DNA from: Verrucomicrobiales bacterium
GTDB taxonomy: Bacteria; Verrucomicrobiota; Verrucomicrobiia; Verrucomicrobiales; DEV007
NCBI GenBank assembly: GCA_029213005.1
Contig: JARGPI010000011.1
Span: 62,001 to 126,000, forward strand
DNA: 64,000 nucleotides
Direction of reading: 5' to 3'
Shown: piece after piece, positions 43,181-51,815 of the stretch
Numbering within the stretch: position 1 is the stretch's first letter
Layout: each line of letters begins with the position of its first letter
Position numbers and translations under genes: made by a program
Notes under the pieces: model-generated
Databases searched by the model: none
Seen by the model: the letters and a program-made list of their open reading frames with translations, nothing else
What the model was told of the DNA's origin: nothing

Positions 43181-44716
43181 GTGAAAGATTTACACAGCGA
43201 ACTCCACAGAGAAATCCTGCTGGCCAGAGGCCGGGTTTATGAGGTTGGGAAACCGACCCCACTTGAGAAAATCGAGCTGGAGGAGGACGTGTGCCTCTAT
43301 TTGAAGCGGGAGGACCTCTCGCCAATGCACGCGTACAAGTGGCGCGGGGCCTATAATTTGATGGCTCAGCTCGACCCGGCGACCACTCCCGGAGTGGTGG
43401 CTGCTTCGGCGGGAAATCACGCTCAGGGCGTGGCCATCGCTGCAGCAAAGTTCGGAGGGAAGATCAAAGCGACGATTTTTATGCCACTCAACACGCCGCA
43501 AATGAAACAGGATGCGGTGCGACGGCTCGGCGGCGATGCCGTTAAAATCGAACTCGTGGGCGACCGGTATGACGACGCGGTCGAAGCCGCAAAAAAATAC
43601 GCGGAAAAGGAAGGATTTGTGATCGTTCATGCCTTTGATCATCTCGCGGTGATGGGTGGCCAGGGCACGATCGCCGATGAAGTCGTGATGAGCGGCGAAG
43701 GCCCTTTCGATGCCGCATTCCTACAGATCGGGGGCGGAGGTATGGCTGCCGGCGTGGCGGCCTGGCTGAAATTCTACTACCCGGATATCAAAATCTACGG
43801 GGTGGAAGGCGTCGATCAGGCGTCGATGGCGGCGGCAGTGAAACAGGGAAAACCGGTTGTCATTTCGAATGTCGACGTCTTTTGCGATGGCACCGCTGTT
43901 GCAAGGGCCGGGGACAACACTTTCCAAATCTGTCGCGACGTGATCGATGAATTTTTGACGGTGACCAACGAGGAAGTTTGTGCGGCGATGCAATTTCTCT
44001 GGGAAAAAAAGCGAGTCATTCCCGAGCCGGCAGGAGCTATGGGACTGGCCGGTTGGCTCACTCATCAGAAGCACCTCCCGAAGTATAAGAAGATCCTGAC
44101 GATCGTGTGCGGGGCTAATATGGATTTTGCCCAGCTGCAGCGGGTCGTCCGCGCCGCCCGGATTGGATCGGCCCGGCGCCGCTACCTCCGGTTCGAAATC
44201 GAGGAGCGACCCGGCACTTTGTTTCACCTCCTCAGCGAGTTAAGGACCAAAGCGAACATCGTCGAATTTCAGTATGGTAAAATTGACCCCGACCGGGCCT
44301 GGCCTGTGATTGGTTTTGATTCGCTGGAGGAAACGTTCGGCGAACTGGTCGAAAGCTGGGAAAAACGCGGCCTCCGCTTCGAAGATGTCACCGGCGAACC
44401 CGATATCGAATTCCGGACGATTCGCTACGATACCTCTCTACTCAAAGACCCGCTCTTCCTGCAGGTGGAGTTTTCCGAGCGCGCCGGAGCCCTTGCCTCG
44501 TTTCTGGAGGGAGCTTCGGGGATTTCCGATTTTGTTTATTTTAACTACCAATACTCCGGGGAACGAGTTGGTAGAGCTTTGATAGGTTTCGACTTTGAAA
44601 ACAAATCATCGCGGCAGCAGTTTCTCGACTATGCCAACGAGGAAGACCACGCAGTAAGATCGATCAAGCCACTAAGCGATGCGCAAATGGCACGGGTCCT
44701 CGGGACTCCGAAATAA
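43181..44716 (+). CDS. ilvA: Threonine ammonia-lyase, biosynthetic, with two ACT-like domains
   Basis: The PLP enzyme deaminates threonine to 2-oxobutanoate, the first step to isoleucine. The core has KREDLSPMHAYKWRGAYNLM with the cofactor lysine (K53 from this start), AASAGNHAQGVAIAA, the glycine-rich phosphate loop IGGGGMAAGVA, and VVCGANMD. The C-terminal ~185 residues hold two ACT-like regulatory modules (RFEIEERPGTLFHLLSELRT; FLQVEFSERAGALASFLEGA) for isoleucine/valine control. The open frame begins at ATG 43100, only nine bases from the divergent sigma gene; GTG 43181 gives about 511 residues, the Escherichia coli length, with an AGGAAGGAG upstream at about 43153. The distance from it to the GTG is long, so the start is not certain. 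Confidence 0.9.
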   Translation: MKDLHSELHREILLARGRVYEVGKPTPLEKIELEEDVCLYLKREDLSPMHAYKWRGAYNLMAQLDPATTPGVVAASAGNHAQGVAIAAAKFGGKIKATIFMPLNTPQMKQDAVRRLGGDAVKIELVGDRYDDAVEAAKKYAEKEGFVIVHAFDHLAVMGGQGTIADEVVMSGEGPFDAAFLQIGGGGMAAGVAAWLKFYYPDIKIYGVEGVDQASMAAAVKQGKPVVISNVDVFCDGTAVARAGDNTFQICRDVIDEFLTVTNEEVCAAMQFLWEKKRVIPEPAGAMGLAGWLTHQKHLPKYKKILTIVCGANMDFAQLQRVVRAARIGSARRRYLRFEIEERPGTLFHLLSELRTKANIVEFQYGKIDPDRAWPVIGFDSLEETFGELVESWEKRGLRFEDVTGEPDIEFRTIRYDTSLLKDPLFLQVEFSERAGALASFLEGASGISDFVYFNYQYSGERVGRALIGFDFENKSSRQQFLDYANEEDHAVRSIKPLSDAQMARVLGTPK

Positions 44717-44734
44717 AAACTACCGATTCGTCTC

Positions 44735-44775
44735 GATTGTACAGGGTACAGTCCCAGACTGTACAGGGTACAATC
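44735..44775. repeat. GTACAGGGTAC dispersed repeat
   Basis: Two half units (gattgtacagggtacagtcc, agactgtacagggtacaatc) in direct orientation lie between the convergent stops of ilvA (44716) and the gene at 44784. It is closest in sequence to the copy at 53423-53463. Confidence 0.75.
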
Positions 44776-44783
44776 CTCTCCGA

Positions 44784-45152
44784 TCAGCTGTTTTTCTCGA
44801 GCTTATCCATCGTTTTTTCCGCCCAGGCGAGATCTTTTTTGAAGGGAGCGGAGATCTGGCTGGAATCGATCCTCTCAAACTCACATTTGGGATTCTTGAG
44901 ATCGAGATGCTCCATCGTCAATGCTTCGTCCGTGGCAGTGATCACTACGCGGTGGCTCTCCGACTTTGGTTTGAGTTGCACGGCGAAGGTGTCACCTTCC
45001 AGCGGTTGGCACCACAGGGTCATGACAAATGGACCGTGTTTGTAATTGATTCGATGGACGATACGCCCATTCTCACCGATCCAGAGAAAGTCGGCGGTTC
45101 CCTCATCCACATCGGATGGACGCATCCAGTAACCGGAAATTAAATTAGACAT
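44784..45152 (-). CDS. Hypothetical protein (122 aa)
   Basis: This is a soluble protein without signal peptide, starting MSNLISGYWMRPSDVDEGTA. Alternating strands follow (FLWIGENGRIVHRINYKHGP, FVMTLWCQPLEGDTFAVQLK, HRVVITATDEALTMEHLDLK) and a charged helical tail (KKDLAWAEKTMDKLEKNS). The strand pattern could be a single small beta sandwich or barrel. No family is recognised. It is the last and only non-signalling gene of the minus-strand cluster 44784-49188, 57 bases after the REC-kinase gene. Co-transcription is likely, but its role in the cluster is unknown. Confidence 0.6.
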   Translation of the reverse strand: MSNLISGYWMRPSDVDEGTADFLWIGENGRIVHRINYKHGPFVMTLWCQPLEGDTFAVQLKPKSESHRVVITATDEALTMEHLDLKNPKCEFERIDSSQISAPFKKDLAWAEKTMDKLEKNS

Positions 45153-45208
45153 CACTTTACGAGCTTATTTTGCTCATGATTTTACGGATGTCACCGGGAA
45201 TTCTGAAT

Positions 45209-46420
45209 TCAAACAAAAGGAAGCCCGGGATCGGCGATTTTCAGGAAGATATCGACCTTAAGCCCCGATTCCCCATCCTCGCGGTTGGTGAGCCGGATCA
45301 CTCCTTTGTGGAGTTCGATAATTTTCCGCGCCACAGTGAGGCCGAGCCCTGTCCCCGCACCGGTTGCCTTGGTGGTGTAAAACGCATCAAAGGCCTGTTC
45401 GATCTGCTCGGCGGTCATGCCCGGACCGGAGTCGATCACCGAAATCGTCAGCACCGGGTCTCCGTCCCTGAGTCGGTTACCGGAACGAGTACCTTCGTTA
45501 CTCCCCTGCCCACTCATCGTCTCGACTCTGGTCTGAATGATGAGCTGTTTTTCGGAACTATCCGCAAATGCCATGACCTGAAGAGCATTCCTGACAATCG
45601 CGACAAAAGCCTGCTGAAATTCTTTGGGAGCGATTGCCACTTCGGGAGCGCCGTCGGCGAAATCGGTCTGCAACTCGACGCCTGATTTGTGGATTTCGGG
45701 ATTCAGGTATTGAATCGCTTCCTGAATGACTTCGTCGATATCCAGACTTTGGAGCGGCAGCGTTTGCCCGCGAAAAGAGGTGATCAGGCCCGCAACAATT
45801 TTGTCAGCAGACTCGACGGACTGCACGGCGGTATCGACGAGAAGATTCACCGTATCCCGGTCGGCTTCCGGAAATTTATCGACCATGCCCTGGAGTCCGC
45901 CAACCGCCATTTGGATGCGTCCCAGCGGATTCCGGATCTCATGAGCAACCCCCGCCGCGAGTAGTCCAACCGCCTCAATCCGCGCCGCGCTCATCAACGA
46001 GTCCTGCGCCCGACGCAACGATTCGTGATAATCTCTCAATTTCAAATGGGTATTGAGACGCGCCACTAATATGCCCGGATCAATCGGTTTGGTCACATAG
46101 TCATTGGCCCCGAAACTGAGCGCCTCCATCACGTCTTCGGATTTATCCTTCGACGTCACCATAATTACCGGGAGTTGCACCTCATTCCATACCGTCCGCA
46201 CTTTTCGCAGCACTTCGATGCCGTCGATTCCCGGCATCATCACATCGAGCAGCATCGCGTCGTACGGAGGGCTCGCAGCGCCTTCGTCGATATTTACCTG
46301 AGCGAGAGCGTGGGCTCCGCTATCGACAGTCGACACTTCAAATCCGGCCTTTACCAAAATATCTTCGGCGACGCGGAGATTAATCATCGAGTCGTCGATC
46401 ACCAGAATCCGTCTCTTCAT
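45209..46420 (-). CDS. Response regulator - histidine kinase hybrid (REC-HisKA-HATPase)
   Basis: The 403-residue soluble protein has its receiver first: ILVIDDSMINLRVAEDILVK, acceptor Asp in MLLDVMMPG (about 59), and MVTSKDKSEDV, VTKPID at the end. HisKA follows with LLAAGVAHEIRNPLGRIQMA (His about 159), in the style of NtrB, then the ATPase domain (FVAIVRNALQVM, DSGPGM, GAGTGLGLTVARKIIELHKG). Receiver-first kinases receive phosphate or a signal from an upstream protein and pass it on. It follows the REC protein with degenerate kinase core (46479) and the membrane kinase (47716), so the three probably form one relay. Confidence 0.92.
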   Translation of the reverse strand: MKRRILVIDDSMINLRVAEDILVKAGFEVSTVDSGAHALAQVNIDEGAASPPYDAMLLDVMMPGIDGIEVLRKVRTVWNEVQLPVIMVTSKDKSEDVMEALSFGANDYVTKPIDPGILVARLNTHLKLRDYHESLRRAQDSLMSAARIEAVGLLAAGVAHEIRNPLGRIQMAVGGLQGMVDKFPEADRDTVNLLVDTAVQSVESADKIVAGLITSFRGQTLPLQSLDIDEVIQEAIQYLNPEIHKSGVELQTDFADGAPEVAIAPKEFQQAFVAIVRNALQVMAFADSSEKQLIIQTRVETMSGQGSNEGTRSGNRLRDGDPVLTISVIDSGPGMTAEQIEQAFDAFYTTKATGAGTGLGLTVARKIIELHKGVIRLTNREDGESGLKVDIFLKIADPGLPFV

Positions 46421-46478
46421 ACGCCAGTTAACCTAAACGAACCGTATGATGTCAATCGAAATCGGTGTATCCCTCGTA

Positions 46479-47705
46479 TTATGAGGGCATTACTAATGCT
46501 ACCTCATCAGTAGGGTTTCGGTTCAGCAACTCTCTGAACGACTTTTGTCTATCTCCGGGGCGCTTAGCGACCCGTGGCAGGCTGAAAACGATCGCATTTC
46601 TCCCATCGGGAAGAACGCACGCATCCATGGTGCCGCCATGATGAAAGACGGTAAGATAACAGGCCACCATATTCATACCGAATTCGCTCGGTTTATCGGC
46701 CCGCACGTAAAACGGATCAAACAGACGATTGAGATCCTCTTTAGCGATAGGTTCCCCATCATCAATAAAAGAAATCGTGTAGGCATCGTTAGTCTCAGCA
46801 ACGCCGATAGCGATTTCTATACTTCCTCCACCACTCAAATTGGTCTTGGCTTCCTGAAAAAAGAGGCGCGCCATCTGGCTCAGCTTCGCAGCGTCTCCCG
46901 AAAGCAGCGCTCCCTGGGTTTGACCGGTGAATTCCAGGGAAATATTGCAATCCTCATCTAACATAATCTTCGACGCGTCCCGGAAGACACCGGCGATATC
47001 TATATTTTCCGTGATATACAGATCCCTGCTGTTCGAAGCTTCCCACAAATTTGTCAGAATGGTCGTCATCCGGTCAATCTGGCTATGGGCCTGCTGATAA
47101 AAATCGTCCCAGAATTCGGTATCGACCGGCGGGTGCCCCAGTTCCTCTTCAAGCTTCATCGGGGTCAACTCGAGAAAAGTATGTACGCCGGTGAGCGCAT
47201 TTCTCATGTGATGGTTCAGACCGCAGGACAGTATATCCATACTCGCCGCCTTGTCCGCCATCGCGAGGTGACGGAAGGCGAGTGATTTCTCCTCCAGCAA
47301 CTTGTCCCGCTGATAAGACACTTCGAAATAATTCAGAGCATTCTTTACCCGACGTTCCAACTCCTCCGGATCCCAGGGCTTACTGAGGTAGGAATAAAGT
47401 AGACCATCGTTCAGCGCGTCCACCGCCGCATGCAGATCCGCAAACGCCGTGACGAGAAACCGGAACGGAGCGGGATTCAATTCACGAACCCGAGTGAGGA
47501 AATCGATCCCGCACTCGCCGGGCATCTTCTGATCACTCAACACGAGGCCGATGTGTCCCTGATGCTCTTTAAAGATTTCAAAGCCATCGTGTGGATTATC
47601 GGCCGTATAGATTGGCGCAATATCACTTAGCAATTCCTTGAAATACTTCAGAGAGATCGACTCATCGTCAACGTACAGAATTCCAAATTGTCGGTTTTTA
47701 GTCAT
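46479..47705 (-). CDS. REC protein with degenerate histidine-kinase core
   Basis: The protein has 408 residues. A receiver (FGILYVDDESISLKYFKELL; Asp in LVLSDQKMPG; FLVTAFAD; YLSKPWDP) like those of RpfG-type regulators precedes a HisKA-like helix with CGLNHHMRNALTGVHTFLEL, in which a histidine is kept. The ATPase-like part has only vestiges of the family boxes (SFIDDGEPIAKEDLNRLFDP instead of DTGPG; GMNMVACYL instead of GTGLGL). Nucleotide binding is doubtful, so this may be a phosphorelay hub or a decoy dimerisation partner. ATG 47705 was chosen because it follows the upstream stop (47716) by ten bases; a longer frame overlaps that gene. Confidence 0.85.
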   Translation of the reverse strand: MTKNRQFGILYVDDESISLKYFKELLSDIAPIYTADNPHDGFEIFKEHQGHIGLVLSDQKMPGECGIDFLTRVRELNPAPFRFLVTAFADLHAAVDALNDGLLYSYLSKPWDPEELERRVKNALNYFEVSYQRDKLLEEKSLAFRHLAMADKAASMDILSCGLNHHMRNALTGVHTFLELTPMKLEEELGHPPVDTEFWDDFYQQAHSQIDRMTTILTNLWEASNSRDLYITENIDIAGVFRDASKIMLDEDCNISLEFTGQTQGALLSGDAAKLSQMARLFFQEAKTNLSGGGSIEIAIGVAETNDAYTISFIDDGEPIAKEDLNRLFDPFYVRADKPSEFGMNMVACYLTVFHHGGTMDACVLPDGRNAIVFSLPRVAKRPGDRQKSFRELLNRNPTDEVALVMPS

Positions 47706-47715
47706 CTCGGTTTCT

Positions 47716-49188
47716 TTAACAGGCGATCTTTCGCTGGCTGTCAGTGATTGTTTCATCATTATATTTGGGAAGGGAAATGGTGAATCGGGTAAATGTCCCG
47801 GGAGAAGACTCAACCGTCAGGTTTCCGTGATGCGCCTCCAGGATCCGGTAACAAATACTGAGTCCCAGGCCGGTTCCCTGTCCCGGTTTTTTAGTCGTGA
47901 AAAATGGATCAAAAAGCTTCGCCCGGGCTTCGTCGGAAAGGCCGGGACCATTGTCGGTCACATGGGCCAGCACCTGGTTGTTTCTCGATTCGATATCGAT
48001 TTCGATGTGCCCGGTATCTCCATGGTGAGTCTGCTCAACGGCGTGGATCGCATTCTGAACGAGGTTCATGATAACCTGCGTGATCTGGTTTTTGACACCT
48101 AATACATCGGGCGTTTGGATGAGATTCAGCGAGATTTTCACCCGATTGGATTCAATCGGTTTCCCCAGCATTCGAATCGCACTGTGAACCGCCTCTTCTA
48201 TACAGAAAACGTCTTTCTTCCCGGCCGCACCTTTGTGCGAAAACTCGCGAAGCTCCGATACAATTTCACTGATCCGGTCATGACCTTCCTGCATGTCCCT
48301 GATGATTTCCGGAATCTGCTCCAGGTCGGAAGAATGAATTTTCTTTTTCAGTAAATAAAGCGCCTGATTCGAAAAATTCAGTGGATTGCCAATTTCGTGA
48401 ATCACGCCCGCACTCAGTTGACCAAGGGAAGACATTTTCTCCGAGTGAATCAACTGACGTTCGGTCTCGCTCAGTTCCTGAAGTATCCGTCTCAAGTCTT
48501 CATTTCTGACCGACAAATTGTGCTGCGAATGCCGGAGAGCATTCCGGGCGAGAAATCCGTTAATCCGAATCCGATGGTGAGCGAAACTTCCGGCGGTAAT
48601 AACCAGCCCCACTGCGAAAATGAAGATCGAATTACAGACAAAAGTCAAAATGGCCTCCATCGATGCCCCGTCCAGAATCGCGGGCAGACAGGCGAGCGAA
48701 TACATCAGTAAAACGAGAACCGAACCGAAGAAAGCCTCCCGATAAGTCCAGTGGAAGACAAAACCAATCGCGACCAGGCTGAGCGTCAGGCCCGCAAAAT
48801 ACGGAGACCCCGGATCCTGCGAAACTCCAATCATCAACGCAGTGAAAAAAGCGGGAATGACCGGAAGAATCACTGTAACCGCCCGGAAATTTCGTTTTCC
48901 GACGGGAAGCTGGCTGATTTTCCAGACCGCGAGCATACAGAGCGTGCACATAAGGCGGAAAGCAGCAAAGAGAACGAAATGCTGAGGATAGGCAAAATAG
49001 TCGACAATCGCGAACAATGGCACCAAAAACGCCCCTAACATCGCAACCATCTTGATGTTCTTCAGTGTCTCCCGCCGATCCTCTACCGAAAACCGGGATC
49101 CCGCTGACCCAGTTAATTCCACTCCCCGAAAGAAAGTGAATCGCCGGTCATTATTGTCTGAAAACGGTGACGCCATTATTATTTCCAT
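47716..49188 (-). CDS. Six-helix membrane sensor histidine kinase
   Basis: The 490-residue kinase has about six transmembrane segments between residues 45 and 205 ([106 protein letters not shown]). A coiled linker and HisKA follow, with [20 protein letters not shown] (His about 270), then an ATPase domain with [16 protein letters not shown] and [10 protein letters not shown]. Six-helix sensors with no periplasmic domain (CqsS/LqsS-like or RpfC-like) often perceive lipid or fatty signals; that link is only structural. It starts the minus-strand signalling cluster, which continues with two REC proteins. Confidence 0.9.
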   Translation of the reverse strand: MEIIMASPFSDNNDRRFTFFRGVELTGSAGSRFSVEDRRETLKNIKMVAMLGAFLVPLFAIVDYFAYPQHFVLFAAFRLMCTLCMLAVWKISQLPVGKRNFRAVTVILPVIPAFFTALMIGVSQDPGSPYFAGLTLSLVAIGFVFHWTYREAFFGSVLVLLMYSLACLPAILDGASMEAILTFVCNSIFIFAVGLVITAGSFAHHRIRINGFLARNALRHSQHNLSVRNEDLRRILQELSETERQLIHSEKMSSLGQLSAGVIHEIGNPLNFSNQALYLLKKKIHSSDLEQIPEIIRDMQEGHDRISEIVSELREFSHKGAAGKKDVFCIEEAVHSAIRMLGKPIESNRVKISLNLIQTPDVLGVKNQITQVIMNLVQNAIHAVEQTHHGDTGHIEIDIESRNNQVLAHVTDNGPGLSDEARAKLFDPFFTTKKPGQGTGLGLSICYRILEAHHGNLTVESSPGTFTRFTISLPKYNDETITDSQRKIAC

Positions 49189-49328
49189 AATTATAACATA
49201 GTTAGGACGATTACCTTCGTTTTTTATGAAAATTATAACAAAATCTGTGAGATGCGGGTGAAAATAGCCATGACAAAGTGCCCTTCAGGGGCTGCACAGC
49301 TCAAATCCGTCCGTATAGTGGGCGCGAC

Positions 49329-50759
49329 ATGACTCGATTCCTTGCGACCTTCATCGCCATTATTTCTCCCTGTTTCCTGAGCTCCGCTGCGGAGGAGAGG
49401 AACGTTCTCTGGCTTTACCTTGAGGACGTCAGCGGGTGGTTCAGTTGTTACGGAGACACCACCATCGACACCCCGAATATTGATGCTCTGGCAGCTTCGG
49501 GAACCCGTTTCACGCGCTTTTACACGCCGGCCGGTGTTTGTTCAGCGACCCGGTCCGCCATCGTCACCGGAATGATGCAGACCTCAATCGGAGCGCACAA
49601 TCACCGGAGTTGCCGTCCGGAATTTCGCGGGAAATCGATGGGGGAATTTGATGAAAACATTCTACCGCCCTCCGTGGTCCCCCTCCCCAAGGCATTCAAA
49701 AAGGCGGGGCTTTGGACCTTCAATGACGGGGCGAAAGATGATTACAACTTCACCTTCGATCTCAGTGAATTTTACGATAAAGGTCCCTACAAATCCTGGG
49801 GCCCCGAGCGGTTTATCAGCGGGGAGTGCCTCGATGGCATCAAAGACGGCCAGCACTTTTTCGGGCAAATCCAACTGGGCGGTGGCAAGTTGAGAAAGCC
49901 GGAAAAGCGGGTCGATCGCTCAGCGGTTCCCGTCCCGCCTTATTATCCGGATGTGGAGGAAGTCCGCGAAGACATCGCCGGTCACTACGACTGCCTGCTC
50001 GAAACGGACCGGCAGGTCGGTGAGATCATGGCGAAACTGGAATCGAGCGGTCTCAAAGAGAACACCGTCGTCATCCTCTTCAGCGACCACGGGATGAAAC
50101 TCCACCGCCATAAGCAAATGATTTACGAAGGCGGCATCCACATGCCCCTGATCGTGGCCGGTCCGGAAATCGAAGCCGGAGCCGTTCGGGATGATTTGAT
50201 CAGTGGCATCGACATTTCGGCGGCCACACTGGCTCTCGCCGGTCTGGAAATTCCCGAAACAATGGAAGGGCGGAATTTCCTCGCGAAGGACTACACTCCG
50301 CGAGACTACGTGATTGCCGCCCGTGACCGCTGCGACTACACCATCGAAAAAATCCGCGCCGTGGTCACTCCGAAATACAAATATCTTAAAAATTACCTCA
50401 CCGACCGCCCCTACATGCAGCCCACTTATAAAGATGGTTGGGCCGTGACCAAAAAGTTTCGGCAAATGATGGCGGACGGCGAAATGAACGAGACACAACT
50501 GCTCTTTTTCGGGCCCGACCGGGTTCCTGAAGAATTCTACGACCTCGCCAACGACCCACACGAAATCAATAACCTGGCGACCGATCCCGCCTATGCGGAG
50601 GCCCTTCAGAGGCATCGGGATATCCTCGAAAGTTGGATCGAGGAAACCGGTGATAAGGGCCAGGCACCGGAATCCGATATCGGGCTGATTTGCACCTTAA
50701 AACGCTGGGGAAGTAAGTGCGTGAACCCGGAATACGACAAAGTTCGCGAAAAACAGTGA
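49329..50759 (+). CDS. Secreted sulfatase with C-x-A-x-R motif
   Basis: This is a type I sulfatase of 476 residues. A signal peptide (MTRFLATFIAIISPCFLSSA) leads to NVLWLYLEDVSGWFSCYGDT, the first metal site. The maturation motif is GVCSATRSAIVTG with cysteine about residue 71 and alanine in place of the usual proline, a variant accepted by sulfatase-maturing enzymes. VVILFSDHGMKLHRHKQMIY gives the later metal ligands (Asp-His). The rest of the active site and the C-terminal subdomain are present. The frame is open to 49278 but ATG 49329 starts the signal. It is read in the same direction as the acyltransferase gene at 50820, 60 bases on, but the link is probably only positional. Confidence 0.92.
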   Translation: MTRFLATFIAIISPCFLSSAAEERNVLWLYLEDVSGWFSCYGDTTIDTPNIDALAASGTRFTRFYTPAGVCSATRSAIVTGMMQTSIGAHNHRSCRPEFRGKSMGEFDENILPPSVVPLPKAFKKAGLWTFNDGAKDDYNFTFDLSEFYDKGPYKSWGPERFISGECLDGIKDGQHFFGQIQLGGGKLRKPEKRVDRSAVPVPPYYPDVEEVREDIAGHYDCLLETDRQVGEIMAKLESSGLKENTVVILFSDHGMKLHRHKQMIYEGGIHMPLIVAGPEIEAGAVRDDLISGIDISAATLALAGLEIPETMEGRNFLAKDYTPRDYVIAARDRCDYTIEKIRAVVTPKYKYLKNYLTDRPYMQPTYKDGWAVTKKFRQMMADGEMNETQLLFFGPDRVPEEFYDLANDPHEINNLATDPAYAEALQRHRDILESWIEETGDKGQAPESDIGLICTLKRWGSKCVNPEYDKVREKQ

Positions 50760-50819
50760 TTACTTGCGGTTGAGTTTTTGGGTTTTGCTCAAACAGTCAA
50801 CGCTTCACTCCAACTCAAC

Positions 50820-51815
50820 ATGTCATTCTCAAAAAAACTTCGCTACAAGCTTGAGTGGCTGGCGCTCTTCACTTTGACCCGGACGATCCCGTTGCTGCCG
50901 GAACGGGTCGCCCATTCCCTCGGAATCCGACTGGGACAGCTCGCTTATCGTTTCGACAAACGCGGCAAAGCCACTGCGCTGGAGAATTTGACCTATATTT
51001 TCGGAAAAGAGAAATCGAAGATCGAAATCGAATCGATCGCGAGGGAATCCTACCGCAGTTTCGCAAAAACGGTGATCGATCAGTTGCGAAGCCCGAAGCT
51101 CACCGCAGAGAACTATCTCGGTTTTGTTGACCTCGTATTTGAGGATCGCGAAGCGATTACCGAAGCTGAGAAACAGGGCGGGATCTGGGTGACCCCTCAC
51201 TACTCCAATTTCGAATGGATCGCGCTCATCATGGGATTCCGTAATTGTTCGTTCACCATTGTCGCCCAGGACTTCAAAAACAAATCTCTCACGGAACTAT
51301 ATAAAAAGAACCGCGAGGTGAGCGGCCATGTCGTGATACCGCAGAAGAACGCACTACTCAAATTGCTGCGGGCACTGAAAAACGGGGGCCACGCCGCCTT
51401 CCTCACCGACCTCGCTATTCGCCCGGGTAAAGTGGCAACCGTCATCGAAGTTTTCGGGAAAAAAGTTAGCGTTACCGGTATCCACGCCGAACTACAGCAA
51501 CGCACCGGGCTCCCCCTTATTCCCGGCATCTGTATCCCATTGGAAGACGGCAGGTATGAGATGCGGGGCTACAAGCCGTTGAAATTCGATAAAGACGCCT
51601 CAGCCGAGGATATTGCTCAGGCTTGCTGGGATATCTTTGAGCCCGTGATCCGGGAACACCCCGCTCCCTGGCTTTGGATGTATAAACACTGGCGATACCT
51701 CCCTTCCGAAGACGAAGCGGATAACTATCCCTCCTACGCCCGACCTAACGAGAACTTCGAAAAGATGGTCGCGGAACAAAACGAGCGTCGCGCCGACAAA
51801 GACACAGCAGCCTAG
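50820..51815 (+). CDS. Lipid A biosynthesis (LpxL/HtrB-type) acyltransferase
   Basis: The 331-residue protein belongs to the LpxL/LpxM family that adds secondary acyl chains to the lipid A precursor at the inner membrane. The N-terminal part has one membrane-proximal hydrophobic stretch. The catalytic HX4E motif is in VTPHYSNFEWIALIMGF (His about 127). FTIVAQDFKNKSL, AAFLTDLAIRPGKVATVIEV, VTGIHAELQQRTGLPLIPGI and PWLWMYKHWR follow as in the family. The substrate could also be an ornithine or other lipid; the Verrucomicrobiota outer membrane makes a lipid A role likely. The C-terminal stop overlaps the stop region of the M23 gene. Confidence 0.9.
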   Translation: MSFSKKLRYKLEWLALFTLTRTIPLLPERVAHSLGIRLGQLAYRFDKRGKATALENLTYIFGKEKSKIEIESIARESYRSFAKTVIDQLRSPKLTAENYLGFVDLVFEDREAITEAEKQGGIWVTPHYSNFEWIALIMGFRNCSFTIVAQDFKNKSLTELYKKNREVSGHVVIPQKNALLKLLRALKNGGHAAFLTDLAIRPGKVATVIEVFGKKVSVTGIHAELQQRTGLPLIPGICIPLEDGRYEMRGYKPLKFDKDASAEDIAQACWDIFEPVIREHPAPWLWMYKHWRYLPSEDEADNYPSYARPNENFEKMVAEQNERRADKDTAA

